Of a stretch of 64,000 bases of DNA, positions 44,165 to 53,200 are shown one piece after another. A model generated the notes under the pieces. It saw nothing but the letters and a program-made list of their open reading frames with translations, was not told the origin of the DNA and ran no database searches. Within the stretch, counting starts at the first letter, position 1. Each line of letters opens with the position of its first letter. Source of the stretch: a virus. The DNA lies in IMG/VR virus record IMGVR_UViG_3300025889_000087, positions 32,110 to 96,109 of that record, one strand, 5' to 3'. The position numbers and the translations under genes are program-made.

Positions 44165-45358
44165 ATGGGCGTGTGGGGCCACGTTGAGGGCATGGTGGGC
44201 GGTTGGTCGGTCTTGAAAGGCGGGGTGTGGGAGGGGAGATTCCTTGACGACATTAGGGAAGCCGACCCCGCGATCCAATCCATTCTAAGCCAATATAAGG
44301 CCGGAACGCTGAAAAAATTGCCACAACTGCCGTGGAAGGAAGGAAAAAAGGCAACGGTCCCTTGGACGGCCATGCGCGACGAAGGAATTGGATTCGCGGA
44401 CCTTGAGGGCTTCAACAACCCCGAAGGCAACATGCTTCCGGCCCCGCTTAATTGGACCGGCGGAAAAACACTGATTATGCCATACCTGCGAGGCATCCGG
44501 CAGAAACTCGACGGTGACTTCATACCCGCCGAATTGTTTGGTGGCAGCGGTTCGTTCATTTTCGGCATGAATGACCCGCGGGCTCGCGGCCTCTATGGCG
44601 ACATCAACCCCGATCTCACCAATCTCATGCAGCATCTCAAGGGGGGTATCGGAGAGGTGCGTATTCCGCGCGACAAGGAAGAGATGCGGGGAATGATTGA
44701 TCGCATGAATGAATTGCGCGAACGGCGCGATGTGGGAGGCCACGCGCTTGCGCACCATCAGTCGGAAGAACTCGCACGTCTGTTGCTCGGCACAAACCTT
44801 CAGACCCGCGACGGGATATTTCGATACGAACCTTGGGGGGTTGATGTAGACGGATATACGGATGGGCGCATCAAGATGCCTTCATTCCGTCAAGCCGGAA
44901 CCGGGGCCAATTATCGGGTGATGCCTTGGGAAGTGGGTTCGCTTGATTACGGACCGTATGCAGAAAGGCTCGCAAACGTGGACATCCACACTGGCCCCAT
45001 CACCGATACGGCCCGCCATTTGACGCCTGAGCATCTGCTTTATCTCGATCCGCCGTATCTGACCCGTGACATCGACTACGGCGGGGCGGATGAACAAAAA
45101 GCAGGAAAGACTCTCGATGACGAACTGCAAATGGACGCACTGCGTATTGGTGCTGAACACGAAGGTCCTGTCATCTTGTCGAATTACCTTTACGACAAAA
45201 ACACGGGTGAGCCACTACACGACTACATCGACGCTTTGCAGGAGCACGGATTCACCATCCACCCATGGATTAGAAAACCGAAGGGGACCAAGAACCCGCA
45301 GGTCGAAGCCATCGCTACACGCAACATCCCCACGGATGTGCAATCTACCCTGTTCTGA
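44165..45358 (+). CDS. D12-class (Dam-like) adenine DNA methyltransferase, possible N-terminal signal remnant
   Basis: The 397-residue product has motif I LNWTGGKT (95-102), ELFGGSGSF (123-131), YGDINPDL and motif IV LYLDPPYL (~293), order I...IV, as in Dam and other D12-class N6-adenine enzymes. Target is unknown; GATC is common in the window. The ~90-residue N-terminal extension is not part of the family. It contains VGGWSVLKGG (11-20), partly matching the left-cluster signal (AWSVVKAP). It ends VQSTLF, possibly a truncated PIP box. It stops one base from the convergent minus-strand gene. Confidence 0.88.
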   Translation: MGVWGHVEGMVGGWSVLKGGVWEGRFLDDIREADPAIQSILSQYKAGTLKKLPQLPWKEGKKATVPWTAMRDEGIGFADLEGFNNPEGNMLPAPLNWTGGKTLIMPYLRGIRQKLDGDFIPAELFGGSGSFIFGMNDPRARGLYGDINPDLTNLMQHLKGGIGEVRIPRDKEEMRGMIDRMNELRERRDVGGHALAHHQSEELARLLLGTNLQTRDGIFRYEPWGVDVDGYTDGRIKMPSFRQAGTGANYRVMPWEVGSLDYGPYAERLANVDIHTGPITDTARHLTPEHLLYLDPPYLTRDIDYGGADEQKAGKTLDDELQMDALRIGAEHEGPVILSNYLYDKNTGEPLHDYIDALQEHGFTIHPWIRKPKGTKNPQVEAIATRNIPTDVQSTLF

Positions 45359-45359
45359 T

Positions 45360-45635
45360 TCAGCGGTCGCGGGCAACACGCCCGCCGCCTGCTCCAAGGT
45401 CCCGTCGCATCTTGGGACGGGCACCGCTGCCCGAACCCCTCACCTTTGACCGCGAATAACGAGCGCGTGTGCGCTTTTCCTTGTTCTTCCTCGACACTGA
45501 ATACGCTCGCCGCTTCTGTTGTCGTTCAGCACGACCTTCTGAGGGGTCACGGGTGTAGCCTCGGAACTCACCCTTTACGACAGACCAACCGATCCCAAAG
45601 GCTCGCTCTTCAGGCGAGGGCGTGCGTTCCTCCAC
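45360..45635 (-). CDS. Highly basic protein with shared N-terminal signal, 91 aa
   Basis: From GTG 45635 the product reads MEERTPSPEERAFGIGWSVVKG and continues with ~65 residues that are almost a third Arg/Lys (SRKNKEKRTRARYSRSKVRG). AFGIGWSVVKG is a clear match to the left-cluster signal AFDxAWSVVKA, 30 kb away. A small basic protein with that signal suits a DNA-bound internal virion protein. The start overlaps the next gene by 61 bases and has no strong Shine-Dalgarno, so its exact position is uncertain. Confidence 0.55.
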   Translation of the reverse strand: MEERTPSPEERAFGIGWSVVKGEFRGYTRDPSEGRAERQQKRRAYSVSRKNKEKRTRARYSRSKVRGSGSGARPKMRRDLGAGGGRVARDR

Positions 45636-45769
45636 AGTTCACCACACGTCGGGCATTCCCATATGAAGATACGGTCGCGGGAACCGGCATAGAAGCCGTT
45701 TATTCGCACGGCGAGCACTGCCTCGGAGCAACCGGGGCAGGTCTGTTCGACCTTGGCTCGGTATTTCAT
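45575..45769 (-). CDS. Zinc-ribbon protein, 64 aa
   Basis: The product MKYRAKVEQTCPGCSEAVLA...FIWECPTCGELWRNARPRLK has CPGC and CPTC about 29 residues apart, a typical zinc ribbon with basic flanks. It starts six bases after the tail gene at 45776-46879. Probably nucleic-acid binding or a structural accessory. Confidence 0.6.
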   Translation of the reverse strand: MKYRAKVEQTCPGCSEAVLAVRINGFYAGSRDRIFIWECPTCGELWRNARPRLKSEPLGSVGLS

Positions 45770-45775
45770 GGCGAA

Positions 45776-46879
45776 TCACCCGTTGTAGGTATAGATGAAG
45801 ACCACATCACCGATACCAAGGGGTCCGAGAGGGGCGATGACTGTGGTTGCGAGATCGAGAAAGGTGATGGTTGAGCCCGACACCGTGTAGTGAATCCCTT
45901 CGCGGAGGGGGCACATTTGCGTGGAGGCGGAACCAAACCAAACTGCGCTAATGACGTGTTCTCCACCCGTAGATGGTGCAGCAATTGGTGTATAGGTAAG
46001 GCTACCACCGCTGCCCGGACCAGTGTAGGAAATTGTCTGCTTGTCCTGACGAGAGAGAGGCGTGATTTGGTGCGCCGTGCCTTGATCGTCAGCGTAGTAT
46101 AGGTGAGTTTCACCGGAACCGGGCAAGGCCCCGCCGGGGTCGCGTGCATAAAGCAAACCCATGTTGGTGATGGGAAGGTTGCCCGCCGTCAAGGCAGGAG
46201 TCGTGCCGTAGTCGTTGAGCGGGTCTGTTTCTGTGGATGAACTGTCGAAAAGCGCGGTCAGGGGCAGTGGCCCGCCGCGGATGAACACGCGCTTGTCCTC
46301 GACGGATGCGACGACAAGGGGTGAGGCATAGGTGACGCGAATGGCCGCGAGAATGCACGATTGCTTGATGAGATGGCTCGACGGCATCTGCGGATAAATG
46401 CCGGTTGAAGTGTCCACCACGGTGCCGCAGACCAAACCAATGTTGTTCGTGCCGCTGAGTTCAGGGTCCACAATTACGAGAACCCAACATTCCTCATTCA
46501 GCGCAGACGGCAGAACCATACCGCCCGCATTGAAGCGTGAGTTATAGTAAGAGGGCGTATTGAAATTGAATGCTGAGGCACTGCCGACGTTGTAGAAGGC
46601 ACCGTCGAGGCAGACCACACCAGTGTCCACGAAAATGGAATTGGTCGCACCACCCGTGTTTGGGCGAACGCAGGCGTTCCCGCTGATTGGATTATTGCGT
46701 GAAGCGTCGGAACCGTAATCCGTCATGGTGATGGGCACGACACCGTTCCCAAGCCCGCGCTCAAGGAAGCCGGTCAGGGTAGCCGTCGAGAGCACGTCCG
46801 TGTCGCGCAGCCCGTCAGCCTGCCATGTGGCTCCCGTGCCCGTCTTTTCGTGTCCCTCGCCAATGCCCGTCGTCCCCAT
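45776..46879 (-). CDS. Tail/fibre-type structural protein, 367 aa
   Basis: The product (MGTTGIGEGHEKTGTGATWQ...) is rich in Gly, Thr, Ser, Asn and Val with alternating strands and few charges, typical of tail fibre or baseplate-attached proteins. It ends with repeated beta segments (GIHYTVSGSTITFLDLATTV, GDVVFIYTYNG). It is preceded by TGGAGGTGCGCTG and overlaps the upstream stop (TGATG). No specific family is recognised. Confidence 0.6.
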   Translation of the reverse strand: MGTTGIGEGHEKTGTGATWQADGLRDTDVLSTATLTGFLERGLGNGVVPITMTDYGSDASRNNPISGNACVRPNTGGATNSIFVDTGVVCLDGAFYNVGSASAFNFNTPSYYNSRFNAGGMVLPSALNEECWVLVIVDPELSGTNNIGLVCGTVVDTSTGIYPQMPSSHLIKQSCILAAIRVTYASPLVVASVEDKRVFIRGGPLPLTALFDSSSTETDPLNDYGTTPALTAGNLPITNMGLLYARDPGGALPGSGETHLYYADDQGTAHQITPLSRQDKQTISYTGPGSGGSLTYTPIAAPSTGGEHVISAVWFGSASTQMCPLREGIHYTVSGSTITFLDLATTVIAPLGPLGIGDVVFIYTYNG

Positions 46880-47220
46880 CAGCGCACCTCCATTACAACA
46901 TCAACGCGAATCTCATTGGTTGCGTTCTTGCTGATAGGGATAAAGGAAGCACGAAATGCAGGGCTATCGAGCGGGGTTGCCCCATGCAACACCACTTCCT
47001 TCACGTCGCTCGCTGCAATATGCTGCGTGTCGAAAACACCAGTGATAGACACCGCTCGATCGTCGATGCGTTGAACGGTGGGCGTCACACTGAACGCGAC
47101 GTTGCCTGCCCCACCGTCACGACTGGTGGCGCGGCCTCCGGTGGTCCCAAGACTCATTTTGCTGATGAGCGTTTGCAGGTGAGCCGCCAATTCCGCTTTG
47201 ATTCCGTCAAGCACAGGCAT
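46879..47220 (-). CDS. Small structural protein, 113 aa
   Basis: The product MPVLDGIKAELAAHLQTLIS... has an N-terminal helix and a beta-rich remainder (VAFSVTPTVQRIDDRAVSIT), ending VVMEVR. The GAGGTGCG codons of its end are the ribosome binding site of the next gene, as in the gene upstream (FYEVR). It lies between the putative hub and the fibre-type gene, so is probably a minor tail protein. Confidence 0.6.
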   Translation of the reverse strand: MPVLDGIKAELAAHLQTLISKMSLGTTGGRATSRDGGAGNVAFSVTPTVQRIDDRAVSITGVFDTQHIAASDVKEVVLHGATPLDSPAFRASFIPISKNATNEIRVDVVMEVR

Positions 47221-50200
47221 TCAACGCACCTCGTAGAAAACGCTCTTGGAATGACCCACGGGGTCCATCCTTTTTGATGCTACCCGCAGGTTATCACCGT
47301 CACCGATAGCCACCACGTTGTTGGCCGTCAGGACAATTGTTGTTGCCGTCACCGACGACACAAACCCAACCAATTCGTGGTCGTCGTTCAGAACGGCGTC
47401 GTATTGCGAATAGCGCAGCGTGGCGTCCGTCCCCGCCACGTTCAGCGTCGTGGTTGTGCCCGCACCCACCGCGCCGTTCTTCGTCACGCCCGTTTGGCCG
47501 CCACGCACACCGATGCTCCCCAATTGATGAGTGGTGGGCTCTCCGCGGTGCCTTGCGCCAATCAAGAGGCGCGTGCCGTTCACGAACCGCGTCAGGACGC
47601 GCTGAGCCGACACCACGCGGATGGGGGCGTTGAGCGAGATGGAGAACTGCTCCTTAGTGCGCGTCGGGTCTTCGTCCTGCACGGCAGCAGTGGACGACTG
47701 AAGGTCTGCGATAAGCCCCTCAATGCCCTTTTCGTATTGCCCAATGATGAGATCGCTCGTCCCTGCGGCATAGTCGTGGCGCACTTCAAAAACGGCGAAC
47801 TCACCGCGGATGTTCTCAATTGAGAAATCCACGTTGATGATTTCGCCGGGGCGAATGTCGGTTGATTGCAGCAGCCCTTCAACACGAATGAGGGAAGAGC
47901 CTTGTGTCGAACGGCGGAGAAGGCCCTTAGCGAGTCGCAAGGCGACACTGCGCTCGCGCACACCCGGAACGCTGACCTTCATAGTGCGCTCGACACCCTC
48001 TTCGCCACCGGGGCCGCCCATCTCACGCATCTTCTCCACGTCGCGCACGTCGCCACGGACGATTTCATTTTGAGCCACCATGTCGCCCTCCACAATGACG
48101 TGGTTCGCCATCTCAAGCATGGTGCTCACTGTAATGTTGCGAGGCCCGCTGCTCGTTCCCACGCGCCGCTCTTTGCCGGTAAAGACTTCGGGAGAATAGA
48201 TGAGAAGGCCGTTTTCGCTCAATGACAATTGGTGTCCGTCAATACGCGACAGGTCCCGCAGAATGTCCATGACGCCAATGCCTCGCCCTTTGCGGCTGAT
48301 GAAGGATCCACTGTGCATGAGCATGTCACGCAGCGAGGGGTGGCTGAAAAGGAAGGCCGTGCGTGCTGCGGTCAGGCTCATGTTTGACGACGAATAATCC
48401 GCATACACGCCCGTGTCTGTCGTGGCTTGTTCGTGCTGAATTGTGAAGATAGTGAGGTCTGCGCCGGGGATAGCAGAAGCCAAATCGTTGAGCAGCATGA
48501 GCGCGGCGTCACTGGTGCGAACACCGACACCCATGTGCTGCCCGAAGCGCACCGCGCCAATCCCCATTCCCGCCGCGCTCAGCGTTTCTGCGTTCAGGTT
48601 GCGGAAGAGCACTTCCGTATCATCATCACCGCGAACTCCCGCAACCCTCCAACGCTTCTGCCCTTCATCAATCAGGTATGGTGGTGCAAAGGTGCTGATG
48701 AGTCTTCCGTCTACATACGGCGTAAGCAGACCGCCTGTTCCCGGTGCGCGACGATAGGACACAAAACCACCATTCTGCCCGTCGCTTAGCACGAATCGCT
48801 GAGGACTGAGCATGATGAAGTCTGATGGGTTGTAGTGTCCGATGCCGCGGTATGCCATGTTTGTCGCATAATCTGTGGAGTCGTCACTGCTTGTCGCATC
48901 CCACTTGTCGCTCAGCAACATGCCGACGCTCACCGCATTGTCCACCAAGGACGGAAGAACGACGAGGGGGACGGTGGGTGGTGTGAGGTTGGCGACAGTC
49001 GCCACTTCCAAAGCAGTGGCCGAACCCTGCCGAACTTCATAACCCGCCAAATCTGCAATAGAACTGCACTGCCCCGTCGCTGAAAGGATGGTGAACTTCG
49101 TCTCCGTGCGCGACGAATAGCGCACTGAGCCAGTCAAGCCGATAATGACGAGGTAGCCGCTCTTGGAGAAAGCCGTAGCGTCCTCAACGATAAGTGCGGC
49201 TCCTGTGTCGAACTTGATGGTGGTTCGGGGACCAAGTGCCGCGAGAGCATAGTCCGGTTGCTTCCTCACCGCTTCAACGTCCTTATCGCGCCGGAAATAG
49301 GGGTCGAGGGCGAAAGTGTCGTCGGTGGTATAGACCGTTTCCGTTTGAGAGATGGTCTCGCCACCGCCGGGGTGTGTGCTTTGCGAATAGCGAGCGTCCA
49401 CGAAAGCGTTCAGCACGCCGTTGCGATCGCGACGGGCCGCATCAGACTTGAAGTGCTGAAGCATGTTGGCCGAGGGAATCAAGTGCCACACGACATCGCG
49501 CTCATTTGCGTCCGGCCATTCAATGGTCGGAGCGGCGTCATAGGGAGATGAAATACCCTGAATGTCCCCTCCCTGCGAGTTGGTCGAGGATTCAAACATC
49601 CCATACCGCTTGTCACGGGTGAATGGTTGGTCCTTCGACCCTGCTTCGGTGATGGTTGCGTATGGTCCAAGCAGCCATCCATCCTGATTCATCAGGCTCC
49701 CGTCAGAATTGTTCTCGGAGGTGTAGCCGAACACCTTCAGGGGGCGCACCATGCGCACGATGTAGTCGGCATAACGACGGACTGGCTGCGCGATTTGCGC
49801 CTTTGCAGTGGCGTTTGTCCCACCTTGCCTCGTTCGGAGAAGGTCGCCGTCTTCACGCCGTTCAAGCCACGTTTTGCGCAGAATGAACACACCACCCCAT
49901 GGCGGCAGGTCCGCGGATCCACGCACGGCCCAATGGTCGCGGATGCCCGCCCCATCTGCTTGTTGAATGTCGTCGCTGAAGGGGTTAGAGAGTGCCGAGA
50001 GGTCAGTGTCTTCATTCAGCGTCCATTTGGGCTTAGCCACACGTTGGTTGGGGTTTGATTGGCCGCCATAGGTGTCATTCGGACGACCCGCAGTGGTCGT
50101 AATGCTGCCCTTTGACGCGCCTGTCTTTGTCCACCGTGTCTCCTGAACCCACGACGGCGTGACGGGGAAGATTTGCCCCACCCCAAGGTCAGAATGCAGG

Positions 50201-53200
50201 GACACCGCTTTTGTGCTCGTGACGATGTAGTCGGTGTTGCGTCCTTCCGACCGCTCCGTTTCCGTTTCCACATTTAGGCCAAGGCGAGGGGACAAATCCG
50301 ACTGAACCTGCCGGTGGTCCGCGATTTCGTGTAGGGGAATAGGCAGTGTCCCACGCTCGGCTTGGGTGGTGTCGGGCATATTCCTGCTCGTTCCCCATCC
50401 AACGGCGGGGAAGTGCTCTTGAGTAGCCGTTTTCACGTCCACCGGATGTGCATTGAGATGAAGGTTGGTGCCTTTTTGATGGTAGAACTCACTGCCGACG
50501 GAGGCACCGAACTCAGACGACTGAAGCACGGCTTCGACCGATCCTGCTGCCTTTGTTTTGCTTCCCGAATGATGATTCAGACCGATGATGGGGTCCGAAC
50601 CAGTGTTCACGGACTTCGCTTCCATGAACTTAGCACTTGAACCCGTGATGGTGGCGAACTCGGTCCTGTGCGCGTCAATGAGGCCCGCAGGCATGGCTCG
50701 TGGACTCACCATGCCGAGCATTTCGTGCTGAAGCACACGCCCCATACCCACGCGCCGTTCGCCCTGCGCCCATGGGGCGTTGGATAGTCGGTTGAAGCCC
50801 TGCCCGTCATAGGCCTCATTCGTCTGCTGACTCACAACGAAGCCGATAGGCACAGTGCGTTCAACGCCCGTGTAGGACGTTCCGGTGGGCCACGGCCAGT
50901 CGCCACCCGTCGGCAAGTCGTTCAGCGAGTCGTGCTTACCACCGTCGAACCGAGCCGAACGGAGAATGGAGTCCATGGAGGCTGACGTTTCCGCAGGATC
51001 TCCTGCAAGCATGTTCAATGCGTCACTGGCGTTGCGGAAGCCGAAGGCACGCACGGGCAAGCGACGGCTCCAATCAATGGCGACGAGGGGGTCGTGAACG
51101 GCTACGGTCACGTTCCAATCCTGCGTCCCATCACTGTCGAGAACGCGGCGGATGGGGACCTTCCGTGGGCTCAGCCCGTCCCCAATTCCTTCACCGCGAC
51201 TGAAGCGATGTGGCTCACCGTTTGCGGTGAATTGCGGAAGCAATTCAAGCGTCCCGTGTGCTTCCCGCAGACCCGAATGCCCCATGAGAACGGCACCTGC
51301 GGCCTTCTGACCCCAATTGGTCCCATGACCGCCTGCGTTCAGACCGTTGTAGCCGTATTGTTGAAGCCATTGAAATGCGTAAATGCGCTCAAAGGGCATC
51401 CCGTGATCGACATTTGACGAACCAGTGTCGTGAGCGTTGCGCAAATACAAACCCCGCACCGCAGGTTGCTGAACGGCATTCGGCATTCCTGCCTGACGAT
51501 AGCGGAACGTCAGGTATTGCTCACGAACGGTGCCGAGCAAGGCAGGGTGGGCGTATTCGGCGGTCCATGTGCAAAGGAAGGCGTCGGGGGTGGCCCCCGA
51601 GTTCGTGTCTGACGGCCCAAGCAACGCAAGGTCTTGGTGTGCATTATTTGCGCTAAATGATACAGCAGTTTCGTCTGTCGCCACTGGGACGGCTGATGCG
51701 TTCACCAAGTCGGGGTCGTGAACAAGCAGGGGCGGGACAGTGGCGAGTTCGGTCGCCACACGAGGCGTCCGCCAACCCGGCCCAAGCCCCAACATGGAAT
51801 AGACGAATGGGTCACTGCCTGTGTTTTCGTGCCCCGCGTCAATCCAAGCAGGTGGAGGACGACCGCCCATCAACAGGTAGTCGCTAATCATGAAGCCGTT
51901 CAAGGTGAACTCTTCACCTGCGTTGTGCCGGTTGTTCACTGTCCGCGCAACGGACACCCCAATAGAAACTGGCCCCTGCGTCAATGCGGCAGAATATGGA
52001 CCGCTGCCGTCCTGTCCGGTGTAGGCATTTACCCAACGGGTCTGTTCGGTCGCACCCTCAACCTTGGTGTGCAATTGACCGGGAGCGAAAAGCACGTCGA
52101 TTTGCTCATGCGGTGCGTTGCCGTCATAACGGAGCCAATTCGGCAAACCCCGCCCCTCGATTTCACCCATCGGGAAGCCATCAGAAGCAAAGGAACCTGT
52201 GTTATACGTCTCGCCCTTTACCTCCATAGTGTCGAGATAGTAGAGCGTCGAGGACGGCGGGCTGCTGAGGCCATTATAGACCGATTGGAAGCCCCAGTGC
52301 TTGTGTTCGGACTCGGCCTCAAAGAGCAGGGTGTAGGCCGAGCCGTGCGAACGGTGCAGTTGTCGTCGGAGAGCCTTCGGTGTGCCCCTTGTGGTTAGTG
52401 GGGTGATGAAATGGTGGCCCTGACGACCAAAGCGGATGCGGTGGTGCGGGTGGGTGTAGGTTTGCTCCACACCGTTGTCCGTTTCAGTGAGCACTGATCC
52501 GCGCTCGGTATGGTCGCTGAGCCGATGAGCAGCATAGAGGCGCGTGGTGCCGCTTGGAACGGCACCGGGCGTTGTGTTAGGGGTGAGGCCGAACTTGGGC
52601 GTCATGTCGTCGTGCAGAATGCGCACGGGGTGGAAATGCAGAACACGGTCATGCGTGTCGAAAGACGTGGTTTGGTTGTTGGCTTCTCGGACACCGGCTT
52701 CTTCGGTGGTGGGTGCGCTCAGCCCACCCATGCCCCACGACAGGTTGCTCCATGCCTGCACACGATCGTGACCGGAGCGAACGAGAATGTTCCCCGGAAT
52801 CGCGTCCTGTGAAGGCAGGTTGATGCTAAGGTTGGGTTCAATCCCGCTCCCGACGGTGGACGGGAGGGGGGACTCAGTGCCGGTGGCGGGATTGACCCGA
52901 TTTTGATTGTGTGTGTAATCCTTGATGACTGTTCCGAATGGAGAGCCACCTTGGAGCACGAGTTCCTGCCCTTTATCATCAATGACTGAAAGATTCTCCC
53001 ACACCATTTCCTCGTTGGGAATGACAAGCCCGCGCACACGTTCCGTGTTCACTGCTCGGGTGGTTCGGAAGGGGCGGCAGACGTAGCCCTGCGCACCAGT
53101 GAACGAGTCAGACGCAGTGGTGATGGTCGCCTTCTCGCTCTTCAGACCGAACTTTTCGACCGCTTTTGCCGCATTCACCGACGAAGCACGAAGGTTGCCC

